From assembly GCA_017479885.1 (NCBI GenBank), contig JAFVBR010000010.1, positions 1-64,000 on the forward strand: a stretch of 64,000 nucleotides of DNA, given 5' to 3'. The notes beneath the pieces are model-generated. The model ran no database searches, was not told the origin of the DNA, and saw only the letters and a list, made by a program, of their open reading frames with translations. The stretch comes from Paludibacteraceae bacterium (GTDB taxonomy: Bacteria; Bacteroidota; Bacteroidia; Bacteroidales; Paludibacteraceae). Positions 1 to 9,640 of the stretch are shown one piece after another. How positions within the stretch are numbered: the stretch's first letter is position 1; each line of letters opens with the position of its first letter. The translations under genes were made by a program, and so were the position numbers.

Positions 1-117
1 CCCGGACTCGAACCGGGGATAGTCTCACTATGGAGCCACTGGGCGGACTCGAACCGCCGACTTTTGTCGTGTTGAGCCACTGGCCGGACTCGAACCGGCG
101 ATATTTGTACTCCTGTG

Positions 118-125
<8 letters not shown>
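1..125 (-). repeat. Tandem T-arm/acceptor-strand repeats behind tRNA-Thr
   Basis: Read on the minus strand, the tRNA-Thr 3' end (T-arm plus acceptor strand CAGTGGC) is followed by further copies at 41-43 nt spacing. The acceptor strands lie at 119-125 (the tRNA itself), 76-82 and 35-41, and a further T-arm at 1-17 is cut by the window edge. Each copy has the loop TTCGAGT closed by a different but perfectly paired 5-bp stem: GCCGG/CCGGC, GGCGG/CCGCC, CCCGG/CCGGG. The copies lack any 5' tRNA half, so they are not whole tRNA genes. The array continues beyond position 1. Confidence 0.85.
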
Positions 126-190
<65 letters not shown>

Positions 191-850
191 AACATTATTA
201 CCCGCTTGAGTGACAGAAATCCTACGAGATGCAGGCTCACACCAAAAGCGGCTGCAAAGGTAAACTTTCTTTTTCAAATACGCAATAGATTTCAGCAATT
301 TTGCTGACTTTTCTGCATTTTACATTGAAATATTCTCTCCGATGAAATCGCGAAATATATGAAAGATTGACAGTTACAAACAATATGATTTTTTTCTTCA
401 AAAAAAATGATTTTGGGTATTGTTGGTTCACAAAAAAGTACTAACTTTGCAGACGAACGAATTAACCGACTTCTGTTCGTTTGCGAATATTACTCAAAGC
501 AAGAATTGATGCGGAGTTCGCACGATTTTTCGATGAAAACGAAAACATTCGAATGACCGCAATTTTGCAAAAACGCATCAAATTGACAACATACCTTAGT
601 CCGATGAAGAAGGTGTGTAGGTAGATGACACACCTTTGCCGGAAACAGATGAAAATGATTGTTGACAAAAAAATGGAACTTGAACCTGCACCTTATTATA
701 TAATATATTCATCCTGTTATTCACGGTGAAAACGATGGTTTGTGATATTGTTAATAACCTGATTGCAATGTCCTCCGCCATAATAAGCCATAACAAGACA
801 ACGCACACTGACTAAAGAAAGTTTTTAGAAATATAATATACCAAATTAAC
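191..850 (+). promoter_or_regulatory. Long gene-free leader upstream of nrdD
   Basis: No convincing gene lies in these 660 bases. A plus-strand promoter is suggested by TAACTTTG at 442-449 with ATTG at 419-422 (19 nt apart), which would give a 5' leader of about 395 nt. The leader has a perfect 9-bp hairpin AAGGTGTGT/ACACACCTT (610-618 with 628-636) and a 12-nt AT palindrome TATTATATAATA (694-705). No known riboswitch was recognised. Regulation of nrdD by an RNA structure or by a repressor binding the palindrome is inference. Confidence 0.4.
255..286 (-). promoter_or_regulatory. Promoter for tRNA-Thr and its repeat tail
   Basis: On the minus strand TACCTTTG (255-262) is preceded at 20 nt by ATTG (283-286). 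This is the Bacteroidota -7/-33 arrangement and lies about 65 nt upstream of the tRNA 5' end. Confidence 0.55.
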
Positions 851-2992
851 ATGGAAACCTACATTATCAAACGTGATGGCAAAAAAGAGATATTCGCCAT
901 CGAGAAAATCAAAGAGGCTATTGCGAAAGCCTTTATCGCGTCGGACTCATTCGCGACGGAGGAAATCATGACCAATATCCTTGGACATTTGCGCGTGCAG
1001 GACGGGGTAAGTGTGGAAGAGATTCAGAATCAGGTGGAGATTGCGCTTATGTCGGAAGGATATTACAAGGTGGCAAAGAACTATATGCTCTACCGCAGCC
1101 GCCATCAGGGAGACAGAGAGACACGCGACAAACTGGAGTTCCTTATGAGTTACTGCGATGCAGTGAATCCCGCTACCGGCAGCAAGTATGATGCAAATGC
1201 AAACGTGGAGAAGAAAAACATTGCTACCCTTATCGGCGAACTGCCCAAGTCAAACTACATCCGTCTGAACCGTCGTCTGCTGACAGACCGCATCAAAGAG
1301 ATGTTCGGCAAAGAAGTGGCTGACAAGTACATCAGTCTTCTTCACCAGCACTTTATTTACAAGAACGATGAGACATCGCTTGCCAACTACTGTGCATCCA
1401 TCACCATGTATCCGTGGCTCATAGGCGGCACTATATCTATCGGCGGCAACTCCACCCCCCCCACCAACCTCAAGTCGTTCTGTGGCGGATTTGTCAACAT
1501 GGTATTCATTGTAAGTTCCATGCTGTCAGGAGCATGCGCCACTCCGGAATTCCTCATGTATATGAGTTATTTCCTCGGATTGGAATACGGCAAGGACTAT
1601 TGGAAACGTGCCGACGAAGTGGTTGACCTCTCACTCAAGCGCCGCACTATAGACAAAGTGATTACCGACTGCTTCGAGCAGGTGGTTTATTCCATCAACC
1701 AACCTACAGGTGCACGCAATTTCCAGGCAGTGTTCTGGAACATATCCTACTACGACAGTTTCTACTTCAACTCTCTCTTCGACAATTTCTATTTCCCCGA
1801 CGGCAGCAAACCGGACTGGGACGGACTCAACTGGCTTCAGAAGAGATTTATGAAATGGTTCAATGCCGAGCGTCTGCGCACTCCCCTCACCTTCCCTGTT
1901 GAGACCATGGCACTGCTCGCAGACGGCAATGGCGACTTCCGCGATAAAGAATATGCCGATTTCACCGCAGAAATGTATGCTGAAGGTCACTCATTCTTCA
2001 CCTACGTAAGCGATAATGCCGACTCACTGAGTTCATGCTGCCGTCTGCGCAACGAAATCACTGATAACGGATTCAGCTATACACTTGGTGCGGGTGGTAT
2101 TTCTACAGGTTCTAAATCTGTGCTCACCATCAACCTCAACCGCGCCATCCAGTATGCAGTGCGCATGGGTATCCCATATCAAGCATACGTAGAGGAAATT
2201 GTTGACTTGATGCACAAAGTGCAACTCGCATACAACGAGAACCTGAAACGTCTGCAGGAGAAAGGCATGCTTCCTCTCTTTGATGCAGGATATATCAATA
2301 TAGGACGTCAGTATCTGACCATCGGTGTCAACGGTCTGGTTGAGGCCGCCGAGTTCCTCGGAATAGAAATCACCGACAACGAGCGTTACGCCCACTACGT
2401 ACAGGAAGTTCTCGGCATCGTAGAGAAGCTCAACAAGAAATACCGCACTAAAGACGTTATGTTCAACTGCGAGATGATACCGGCAGAAAATGTAGGCGTA
2501 AAACATGCAAAGTGGGATAAAGAAGACGGCTACGTTGTTCCCCGTGACTGCTATAACTCATATTTCTATGTGGTAGAAGATACGTCACTAAACGTTATCG
2601 ACAAGTTCCGTATGCACGGCAAGAAATATATTGAGCACCTCACCGGTGGTTCAGCTCTGCACTGCAACCTTGAGGAACACCTGTCGAAAGAGCAGTACCG
2701 GCAGCTTCTGCGCGTAGCAGCCAAGGAAGGATGCAACTATTTCACTTTCAACATCCCCAATACTGTCTGCAACGACTGCGGACATATCGACAAACGCTAT
2801 CTGCACGAGTGCCCCAAGTGTCATTCCACCAACTTGGATTATCTGACACGTATCATAGGTTATCTGAAACGTGTAAGCAATTTCTCCGCGCCGCGCCAGA
2901 AGGAAGCAGCTCACCGCTACTATGCCAACATGCACGACAACCAGAACCAGCAGCAGTTTGCCGAGAGCGAGAAGACAATTGCTGCCAATTGA
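851..2992 (+). CDS. nrdD: Anaerobic (class III) ribonucleoside-triphosphate reductase
   Basis: 713 aa, the usual family length. It reduces ribonucleoside triphosphates to deoxyribonucleotides under anoxia with a glycyl radical. An ATP-cone regulatory domain occupies about residues 1-95 and the ten-stranded barrel follows. Zinc-site cysteines are visible at C640, C643, C654 and C657, and the radical glycine is G670 in the motif RIIGYL. A cysteine pair in SSCCRLRN fits the active-site loop. The activating radical-SAM enzyme NrdG, often the next gene, is absent here: a terminator follows and the next gene is convergent, so nrdG must lie elsewhere. Confidence 0.95.
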   Translation: METYIIKRDGKKEIFAIEKIKEAIAKAFIASDSFATEEIMTNILGHLRVQDGVSVEEIQNQVEIALMSEGYYKVAKNYMLYRSRHQGDRETRDKLEFLMSYCDAVNPATGSKYDANANVEKKNIATLIGELPKSNYIRLNRRLLTDRIKEMFGKEVADKYISLLHQHFIYKNDETSLANYCASITMYPWLIGGTISIGGNSTPPTNLKSFCGGFVNMVFIVSSMLSGACATPEFLMYMSYFLGLEYGKDYWKRADEVVDLSLKRRTIDKVITDCFEQVVYSINQPTGARNFQAVFWNISYYDSFYFNSLFDNFYFPDGSKPDWDGLNWLQKRFMKWFNAERLRTPLTFPVETMALLADGNGDFRDKEYADFTAEMYAEGHSFFTYVSDNADSLSSCCRLRNEITDNGFSYTLGAGGISTGSKSVLTINLNRAIQYAVRMGIPYQAYVEEIVDLMHKVQLAYNENLKRLQEKGMLPLFDAGYINIGRQYLTIGVNGLVEAAEFLGIEITDNERYAHYVQEVLGIVEKLNKKYRTKDVMFNCEMIPAENVGVKHAKWDKEDGYVVPRDCYNSYFYVVEDTSLNVIDKFRMHGKKYIEHLTGGSALHCNLEEHLSKEQYRQLLRVAAKEGCNYFTFNIPNTVCNDCGHIDKRYLHECPKCHSTNLDYLTRIIGYLKRVSNFSAPRQKEAAHRYYANMHDNQNQQQFAESEKTIAAN

Positions 2993-3022
2993 TACGAATA
3001 AGATTTGATAGAATCTAACGAT

Positions 3023-3062
3023 AAACAAAGAGTGGTGAGAGTTAACTCATCACTCTTTGTTT
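3023..3062 (+). terminator. Intrinsic terminator after nrdD
   Basis: A 17-bp stem with one G-T wobble (3023-3039 with 3046-3062) encloses the 6-nt loop AGTTAA. It starts 31 nt after the nrdD stop codon. Confidence 0.75.
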
Positions 3063-3196
3063 ATATTAAGATCTAAATTAGAGAAGGCTAAGAGTGAGCA
3101 GAATGGTATTACAATGGTATTACTTTCTAATAGTAATTACTAAGAAGAGACGCACAACGTAGTTCAAACTTAGTTTATTCTTTATGAGTGTAAAGG

Positions 3197-4216
3197 TTAC
3201 TCTTCTTTGAAATATACGATATAACTATAATAGTAATTGGCAGTGAGACAGCCGATAGTATTGCCTGAGAAGTTGCCATATACTTGCACTTTTTCTTCCA
3301 ATCCCAAAAGACTTGTGCTTGAGCCTTCATACTTCTTCATTGATTGCATATAAAGATAGGTATTGGCTGTGTAGAGATAATAATCGGTAATTAGACCTTT
3401 AGGGGTTATTTCAAGTTTACCATTAACTATACGCCTCTGCCCACGAGTTACGATAACAACATCTTTGCCCTCTTTTGGTATATCAGACATACGGAAGTCA
3501 AGATATGGTCTGTAGTCTTCCGCCTCATCTTCCTCAAAAGAGAACATACTCCCTATAATCTCACGCCAATTCTGACTATCAATAGTATAGTTTAATTCTT
3601 GAAAAAGAAGGTCGTTACTCATAATGGGCAGTTGGTTAAGATGATCATCTTGGATAATAATGCGTCCAACATATGAATTGTCTTCAACATAAGGAATATG
3701 GTAAGTGAGATGGTGTTCCACAACCGTATCACCTTTGTTTGTTATTTTTTCATATGTTTTCAGCCCTGTAAGATCAATATCAATTTTAGGAGGCATATAT
3801 TCTGATGCAGTAGTAGAAGCAAAACGAGGATGAGAGACATAGACTGTGACTTTGTCGCCGGTAGCAAGTCGTGGAGCAGTCTTATAGTCAGGTATATACC
3901 CATAGACATAACCTTTGCCTGTCACATACCCCACTTCAGTATATATGAGCGGATACTGCTCGCCATCGTTGACGGAATACATGACCTCAGCATCTTTTAT
4001 TCGGTAACGTTGCTCAGCTATAATGTTGGTGTCAGGCATGTTGACTTTCTGAAGGAAGAAGGCAGACTCACTTACTTTCACATTCAGGAAGCCATTGGTA
4101 GTAGCTTCTGCAAAGACGACAAGCAAAGGTTCAGTGATTTCACCTCTGTAGTTAATCTCTGTTTTGCACGATGAAATAAAGAGAAGTAATGCTATGAGCG
4201 GTAAATATCTGCGCAT
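3197..4216 (-). CDS. DUF4249-type outer-membrane lipoprotein
   Basis: 339 aa. It starts with a lipoprotein signal peptide: a charged MRRY start, a hydrophobic stretch, and the lipobox FISSC with the lipidated C17. The body is beta-rich and matches the DUF4249 type of Bacteroidota, whose genes almost always sit next to a TonB-dependent receptor, as here. The most likely role is a surface partner or plug-assisting lipoprotein of that receptor. The substrate is unknown. It lies 47 nt downstream of the receptor and is probably cotranscribed. Confidence 0.8.
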   Translation of the reverse strand: MRRYLPLIALLLFISSCKTEINYRGEITEPLLVVFAEATTNGFLNVKVSESAFFLQKVNMPDTNIIAEQRYRIKDAEVMYSVNDGEQYPLIYTEVGYVTGKGYVYGYIPDYKTAPRLATGDKVTVYVSHPRFASTTASEYMPPKIDIDLTGLKTYEKITNKGDTVVEHHLTYHIPYVEDNSYVGRIIIQDDHLNQLPIMSNDLLFQELNYTIDSQNWREIIGSMFSFEEDEAEDYRPYLDFRMSDIPKEGKDVVIVTRGQRRIVNGKLEITPKGLITDYYLYTANTYLYMQSMKKYEGSSTSLLGLEEKVQVYGNFSGNTIGCLTANYYYSYIVYFKEE

Positions 4217-4263
4217 GAGAAGTGGATAATTTTGATTAGTTATAGTTAGTTGAGTTTGAATAG

Positions 4264-6714
4264 TTAGAACTTGAATGTGTAACTTACACTTGGAAGAATT
4301 GGAAATAGAGTGACTTTATACATTTTGTTGTCCTGACTATAGAGGAGGAAAGGATTCATGTTGTTATAAACATTATATACGCTTACATTCCAAACAGACT
4401 GCATATCAGGATGCCGACGAAGCGAATAGTGGAAAGATGCCCCGAAGTCAAGACGGTGATAGTCAGGCATAAGATAATTGTTCCGCTCAGGTATATATGC
4501 AACTTCGGTCTCAGTATTCGGGTCGTAATAGACCTGTGTGCCGAGAGTAGCCCTATTGCCAGTGCCATAAACGAAAGTGGCATTCAAATCAACCAGTTTG
4601 TTGACAGCCCACTGTATGGTAATGCTCAGGTCGTGCTCACGGTCATACTTGGCAGGGAAAGGTTTACCATAGTTAATCTGTTGCCCTTCACGATTGAACA
4701 ATCTCCACGCACGACTCCAAGTATAACCAATCCAACCGGTAACTCTCCCGACAGTACGTTGAGCGAGGAATTCCACACCATAGCTCCACCCTTCTCCCAT
4801 ACAGACTTTTTCTTCCCATCCAGTGGTAGAGCCAAGGAAAGAGGCGCCATCTTTATATTCTATCATGTTGAGCATCTTCTTGTAATAGCCCTCAACAGAG
4901 AGTTCCACTTGGCCGAGAAGATTGTAACTTATTCCTCCTGCCACTTGCATACTGCGCATTGGAACAATGTTTTTAGTAACGGGGACCCAAAGGTCTGTAG
5001 GCAGAGATACACTTGAATTGCTAAGCAAGTGAATATACTGCGACATATATGCATAACTTGCTTTTATTGAGAGGTCTTTCATAGCAAGTGCCCGAATTCC
5101 GACACGAGGTTCAAAAGAAGGATATGTCCTCCCGTCAACAGAATAGAGGCTTCCTCTGAGCCCATAACTAATGCGTAGCCATGACAAAGGTGTATATGTA
5201 TCTTCAACATACAGAGAGGCTTCGTGAGCATGTATTGTTCCATCGGTGAGAGTGGTATCAATATTGATTATATCAGAGAAGTCGTCATCGATGATATTCT
5301 GGTTGCCGCTAACCCGGAAATTAAGCGCACTTACTTGCGGACGAAACCTGTGGAAGACATAGTTGGCTCCCCAGTGCAAATCGTGTTTTGGTGAAGCAGC
5401 GAAATTGTAATTGGTCTGTATCATCAAATCACCGACAAAAGAGCGATACTCCATCTGTTCATTGAAAGTAGCAGATGCCGACTTTTGCAAGGAAGTGACA
5501 GCCGACTGCTGACGCAGGTCATATCGATAACGAGTGTATGACAATTGTGTATTACAGAATATACGCGGAGAAAAGCGATGCTCCCAATTAAGAGCAGTAA
5601 GAAGATTTCCCCAATGCCATGCAAACTTAGCCTTGGTATTTTGGTCAGAGCCACTCGATTTTGACTCTCCGAAATTGTTCAATCTGAAATATATATCATC
5701 GTCCCCTGCATAAACGGTAAGAGAAAGTTTGTCGTCATCGGTAATGAGATGAGTGAGCTTGGCATTGACATCATAGAAATAGTATCCTGCATTGAGATTC
5801 AAATCGCCGTTAGTCTCACGACGTGAGATGACACCAACGATTGGCGCCGTAAAGAGGTCGAAGTAAGTACGGCGGGCAGAAACGTTGAATGTAGTGGCAT
5901 TACGCTCTATCTTCTCTCCTCTCCGAAGTTTATCCAATTGCTCCTTATTCCATGGAATAGGTCCTTCCGCATTAAGTTTTGCAGATATAAGACCAACACT
6001 TACATTGCCATGCCATCCTATTCTGTTGCCATCGTTCTGACGTACATCCACCACTGAAGACAGACGTGAACCGAAATGCGCTGGGAAATTGCCTTTATAT
6101 AGTGTGATATTCTTTACGGCATCAGCATTGAAGACAGAGAAGAATCCCATCATGTGGTTAACATTATAGAGTGGCACTCCGTCAAGCATAATTAGATTCT
6201 CGTCGGGTCCACCACCGCGGACATATAGTCCTGCACTACCCTCCGATCCAGACTGCACACCTGGCAACAACTGAAGTGCCTTGATTACATCCACCTCACC
6301 TGCCAATGCAGGAATAGCTTTTATCTGCTGCACAGGCACTTCAATGGCAGACATCTGTACAGAATTGGGAGAACTTACAGACTGATGCCCAACAACCGTA
6401 ACTTCTTGCAGGCGGGTATTCTCTCTCAGAACGAAATTGAGGAGTGTATCAGCTGAAAGTTGCAGGCATACGATATGCGATGGCGCATAGCCAACGTAAC
6501 TGCAACGCAAGCCCGCATCCCCATCAGGAATAGTCAGACTATAGAAGCCACTGTTGTTGGTGACAGCACCATATCCTGAAACTGTGTCAATCACAGTTGC
6601 GCCAATTAGTCTCTCACCTGAAACAGCATCAGAAACGTATCCGTTGATAGTGTGCCGCTGTCCAAACAAAGACAGCGAGAATAGCACGGACAATATAACA
6701 GCAATATTTCTCAA
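4264..6714 (-). CDS. TonB-dependent outer-membrane receptor
   Basis: 816 aa. A signal peptide (1-19) is followed by a carboxypeptidase-regulatory-like beta-sandwich (about 22-105), a plug domain (about 115-230, with the run LYVRGGGPDENLIMLDGVPL), and a 22-strand-type barrel ending in phenylalanine, as outer-membrane proteins do. It would import a substrate too large for porins using energy from TonB. It pairs with the DUF4249 lipoprotein downstream and is not SusC-like, since no SusD partner is present. The substrate cannot be told from sequence. Confidence 0.9.
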   Translation of the reverse strand: MRNIAVILSVLFSLSLFGQRHTINGYVSDAVSGERLIGATVIDTVSGYGAVTNNSGFYSLTIPDGDAGLRCSYVGYAPSHIVCLQLSADTLLNFVLRENTRLQEVTVVGHQSVSSPNSVQMSAIEVPVQQIKAIPALAGEVDVIKALQLLPGVQSGSEGSAGLYVRGGGPDENLIMLDGVPLYNVNHMMGFFSVFNADAVKNITLYKGNFPAHFGSRLSSVVDVRQNDGNRIGWHGNVSVGLISAKLNAEGPIPWNKEQLDKLRRGEKIERNATTFNVSARRTYFDLFTAPIVGVISRRETNGDLNLNAGYYFYDVNAKLTHLITDDDKLSLTVYAGDDDIYFRLNNFGESKSSGSDQNTKAKFAWHWGNLLTALNWEHRFSPRIFCNTQLSYTRYRYDLRQQSAVTSLQKSASATFNEQMEYRSFVGDLMIQTNYNFAASPKHDLHWGANYVFHRFRPQVSALNFRVSGNQNIIDDDFSDIINIDTTLTDGTIHAHEASLYVEDTYTPLSWLRISYGLRGSLYSVDGRTYPSFEPRVGIRALAMKDLSIKASYAYMSQYIHLLSNSSVSLPTDLWVPVTKNIVPMRSMQVAGGISYNLLGQVELSVEGYYKKMLNMIEYKDGASFLGSTTGWEEKVCMGEGWSYGVEFLAQRTVGRVTGWIGYTWSRAWRLFNREGQQINYGKPFPAKYDREHDLSITIQWAVNKLVDLNATFVYGTGNRATLGTQVYYDPNTETEVAYIPERNNYLMPDYHRLDFGASFHYSLRRHPDMQSVWNVSVYNVYNNMNPFLLYSQDNKMYKVTLFPILPSVSYTFKF

Positions 6715-6728
6715 TATGGCAATGCGTA

Positions 6729-7706
6729 TTATCTCTTTTCATCCCAACCAAACGGATGAGGTGCGAGAGGCAACCGTGCAAGAGGGTGATAGTCACCACG
6801 AAGGCCGACGGGCGTGGCATTACGTATCTCACTTACCATCTCGATGCACGGACGCGCTTCGGAAATACGAAAACCTTCGCCGGCAAGAATACGCTGATAA
6901 GAAAGAGTATGCAACTCGGTGAATCCCTGCGAGAACTCAAACTCCTCACCGTTGATATTGAGAGTGCGGTATGTTCGTTTTTCACCCTCCACAGCATTTT
7001 GAGGCAGACAATCGGCATTGATACTGAGGAAATAGCGCACACGAGCCTTCTGAAGGTCAAGATATCCTGCCACGCGGTCGAACGACATGACATGAACAAT
7101 GTTCTGACGTACAGGTCCGAAAATCCACTGAAGCATATCGTAGAAATGTACACCTATGTTGGTTGCCACCCCACCCGACTTGTGCACATCGCCTTTCCAT
7201 GATGAATAGTACCACTTGCCGCGCGATGTGATATAAGTGAGTTCCACATCGTAAATCTTGTCTTGGGGACCTTCGTCCACCTTCTTCTTTAGGGCGGCAA
7301 TAGAGTCGTGCAAGCGCAGTTGGAGAATTGTGTAAGCCTCATGACCTGTCTCTTTCTCAAGTTCGAGCAAGTTGTCAATATTATAGGGATTGAGCACAAG
7401 CGGTTTCTCGCAAATAACATTGCAACCGAGACGCAGACCATAACGAATGAAAGCATCGTGAGTGTAGTTTGGAGTGCAGATTGACACCCAATGTAGCGGA
7501 TTGGCAGTCCGCATCTGCTTGGAACAGAAACGGTCGAACTGCTCGTTCTCAGTATAGAACGAACAATCAGGGAAACTGCTGTCAAGACGACCAACAGAGT
7601 CGAACTTGTCGTATGCCACCATAAGATTGTTGCCGGTGTCTTTGATGGCTTTGATATGGCGAGGAGCAATGTATCCGGCTGCGCCTATAAGTGCAAAATT
7701 ATACAT
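6729..7706 (-). CDS. Gfo/Idh/MocA-family sugar dehydrogenase, WlbA/WbpB type
   Basis: 325 aa. The N-terminus FALIGAAGYIAPRH is a Rossmann nucleotide-binding start, and the family motif EKP is at 100-102. The segment GVATNIGVHFYDML and the overall sequence recall WlbA/WbpB, which oxidise UDP-N-acetylglucosaminuronic acid at C3 as the first step to diacetylated aminouronic acids of surface polysaccharides. No aminotransferase or acetyltransferase partner lies nearby, so the enzyme is an orphan in this window. It ends 14 nt before the TonB receptor start on the same strand. Confidence 0.82.
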   Translation of the reverse strand: MYNFALIGAAGYIAPRHIKAIKDTGNNLMVAYDKFDSVGRLDSSFPDCSFYTENEQFDRFCSKQMRTANPLHWVSICTPNYTHDAFIRYGLRLGCNVICEKPLVLNPYNIDNLLELEKETGHEAYTILQLRLHDSIAALKKKVDEGPQDKIYDVELTYITSRGKWYYSSWKGDVHKSGGVATNIGVHFYDMLQWIFGPVRQNIVHVMSFDRVAGYLDLQKARVRYFLSINADCLPQNAVEGEKRTYRTLNINGEEFEFSQGFTELHTLSYQRILAGEGFRISEARPCIEMVSEIRNATPVGLRGDYHPLARLPLAPHPFGWDEKR

Positions 7707-7707
7707 C

Positions 7708-7772
7708 TGTATGTTGTTTAATATGGTTCAATATCGTTTAGGGTGATTTAGGGTTGTTTAATATGGTTTAGG
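7708..7772. repeat. Short degenerate tandem repeat in spacer
   Basis: The spacer between cinA and the dehydrogenase is made of repeats of GTTTAATATGGTT and close variants such as GTTTAGGGTGATTTAGG. A related run (TTGTTTAGTATTG) fills the spacer at 37541-37585. Confidence 0.6.
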
Positions 7773-7776
7773 ACGG

Positions 7777-9021
7777 TTATTTTTTGAGTTGTTGCAAAAG
7801 GAGTATGAGGGCGGCAGTGGCAGCATGAGTGGTAATCTGGTCACGAGAACCTCGGAAATGGCAGCACTGAGCAATAGTTGCATTTTCGTTACTTACCGCA
7901 ATCCACACCGTGCCGACAGGTTTTTCTTTTGTTCCTCCGTCGGGTCCTGCAATGCCTGATGTAGCAACACCCCATGTGGTGCCAAGGAGCGCGCGAACGC
8001 CGTTTGCCATTTCTGCGACAGTCTGTTCGCTTACCGCCCCGACACTCTCCAATGTATCAGATTTAACTCCTAACACCTTCTGTTTCACGCTATTGTCGTA
8101 GGCAACAACGGTGCCATAGTAGAAACTGCTGCTTCCGGCATGTTTGTTGAGCAACATAGCGACCTTGCCACCGGTGCAACTTTCAGCGGAAGATACTGTT
8201 TCGCCTCTCTTTTTGAGGAGTTCTCCCACAAGGACTTCTATGGGTTTGTCTTCCTCAGCAATCAGATAGTCGTGTATAAGCGGTTTGAGTGCATCAAGAC
8301 GGGCACTCATTTCAGCTTCGAGAGAGTGCTTGTCGGTATGCACAGATGCAGTGAGACGCAGACGAATCATCCTGTTGGAGGGCAGATATGCAAGATGCAT
8401 ATATTCGGGCAGTGCGTCTTCCCAATCAGCAATAAGGAGAGCAAGAGATGATTCGGGTATGCCATACACTATAAGCGTTCGATGAAGAATGACGTTGGTC
8501 TGCACCATGCTTCTGAGGCGGGGAACAATTTGCTCCTGCATAGCCACCTCAGCCTCGTATGGCACACCGGGCATGGAGTACAGCAGTTTGCCGTCTTTGC
8601 AGAACTCCATCAAGGGAGCAGACCCTACTCTGTTCTCCAAAACCTGACATGCCTCGGGGACTTGCCACTGAGTGGCAGTTAGTGAGTTGAGTACCTGAGG
8701 ACGGTCGCTATAGAGTTGAAGAATATGCTGTTTAACAGCAGGATCTTCAACGAGACGGGTATGAAAGAACTTGCAAAGAGTTGTCTTGGTAATGTCGTCT
8801 TTGGTAGGTCCGAGTCCGCCTGTCATAAGTACCAAACCAACGCGGGAGAACGCTTCGTCAAGAGCCGATGTGATGGCATATTCCGAGTCGTGAACGGCGG
8901 TGGTGCGTTCAACTGCTATTCCCAACATGTTGAGTTGCCCGGCTATCATGCCGGAGTTGGTATCAACCACCTGCCCTATAAGCAACTCGTCACCTATTAC
9001 TATTATTTCTGCTTTTTCCAT
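7777..9021 (-). CDS. cinA: CinA-family nicotinamide-nucleotide amidohydrolase
   Basis: 414 aa, the full two-domain length. The N-terminal half (about 1-170) is a molybdopterin-binding-like fold beginning EIIVIGDELLIGQVVDTNS. The C-terminal half (about 255-412) is the CinA amidohydrolase domain with SSAESCTGG, which deamidates nicotinamide mononucleotide in pyridine-nucleotide salvage. Its start overlaps the end of the DUF3109 gene by 19 bp, suggesting translational coupling. Confidence 0.93.
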   Translation of the reverse strand: MEKAEIIVIGDELLIGQVVDTNSGMIAGQLNMLGIAVERTTAVHDSEYAITSALDEAFSRVGLVLMTGGLGPTKDDITKTTLCKFFHTRLVEDPAVKQHILQLYSDRPQVLNSLTATQWQVPEACQVLENRVGSAPLMEFCKDGKLLYSMPGVPYEAEVAMQEQIVPRLRSMVQTNVILHRTLIVYGIPESSLALLIADWEDALPEYMHLAYLPSNRMIRLRLTASVHTDKHSLEAEMSARLDALKPLIHDYLIAEEDKPIEVLVGELLKKRGETVSSAESCTGGKVAMLLNKHAGSSSFYYGTVVAYDNSVKQKVLGVKSDTLESVGAVSEQTVAEMANGVRALLGTTWGVATSGIAGPDGGTKEKPVGTVWIAVSNENATIAQCCHFRGSRDQITTHAATAALILLLQQLKK

Positions 9022-9581
9022 TCTTCAGCTACCAAACAAAGTTCGTTATACCAATCCTCTCCGAAACGCCTGACAAGCGGTTCTTTGAGATACTTATACA
9101 GAGGCAGATGCAGTTTTTTGCCGCACTGCCGTGCCGAATGACAAATATCCCATCGATGATACTCCACAGCAGTGAAAGTGGGATGCTCGGCGAGGCGAAT
9201 GGGATAGAGATGACATGAGACGGGCTTTTTGAAATCAATCTTGCCTGCGTTGTATGCACGCTCTATAACACAATAACACCATCCGTTGTGGTCGGTACGG
9301 GCGAAGACACAATCTTTGCCGTCAACAATCTGCGTCACCTTGTCGCCCGTAGGATCAAGATATGATATACCATTCTGTTCCACTATCTCACGAGCCTCTT
9401 TACGCATTTCAGGAAGGAGCACAGGCAGAATCTGCCTGATTTTCTCTTCTTCGTTGTCAGTCAGCGGTGCTCCGGCATCGCCTTCTATGCAACAACAGCC
9501 TTTGCAACTATCAAGGTCGCAACAGAACTCTTTCTCAAGCACATCGAGTGAGACGATAGTATTGCCTATGTGAAACATCAT
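9003..9581 (-). CDS. DUF3109 cysteine-cluster protein
   Basis: 192 aa. Many cysteines are visible: a cluster near residues 20-32 (FCCDLDSCKGCCC), then others at WCYCV, SCHLYP, DICHSA and QCG, which suggests a metal or Fe-S site. The pattern fits the DUF3109/YkgJ-like group of unknown function. It heads the pair with cinA, overlapping it by 19 bp. Confidence 0.75.
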   Translation of the reverse strand: MMFHIGNTIVSLDVLEKEFCCDLDSCKGCCCIEGDAGAPLTDNEEEKIRQILPVLLPEMRKEAREIVEQNGISYLDPTGDKVTQIVDGKDCVFARTDHNGWCYCVIERAYNAGKIDFKKPVSCHLYPIRLAEHPTFTAVEYHRWDICHSARQCGKKLHLPLYKYLKEPLVRRFGEDWYNELCLVAEEWKKQK

Positions 9582-9583
9582 TA

Positions 9584-9640
9584 TATTGACTATTTACTTA
9601 TTTACGATTGACTATTTACTTATTGACTATTGACGACTTA
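9584..9640. repeat. Tandem repeat spacer of TATTTACTTATTGAC type
   Basis: Repeats of TTGACTATTTACTTA and near variants fill the spacer between mntP and the DUF3109 gene. A similar run (TATTTACTATT) lies at about 10768-10808, upstream of def. Confidence 0.55.

Noticed and set aside
694..705. NrdR-box pair upstream of nrdD
   Set aside because: The AT palindrome lacks the ACA...TGT ends of the NrdR consensus and has no second box at helical spacing.
4411..5016. 201-codon plus-strand open frame
   Set aside because: It is antisense within the TonB receptor gene and has no family features.
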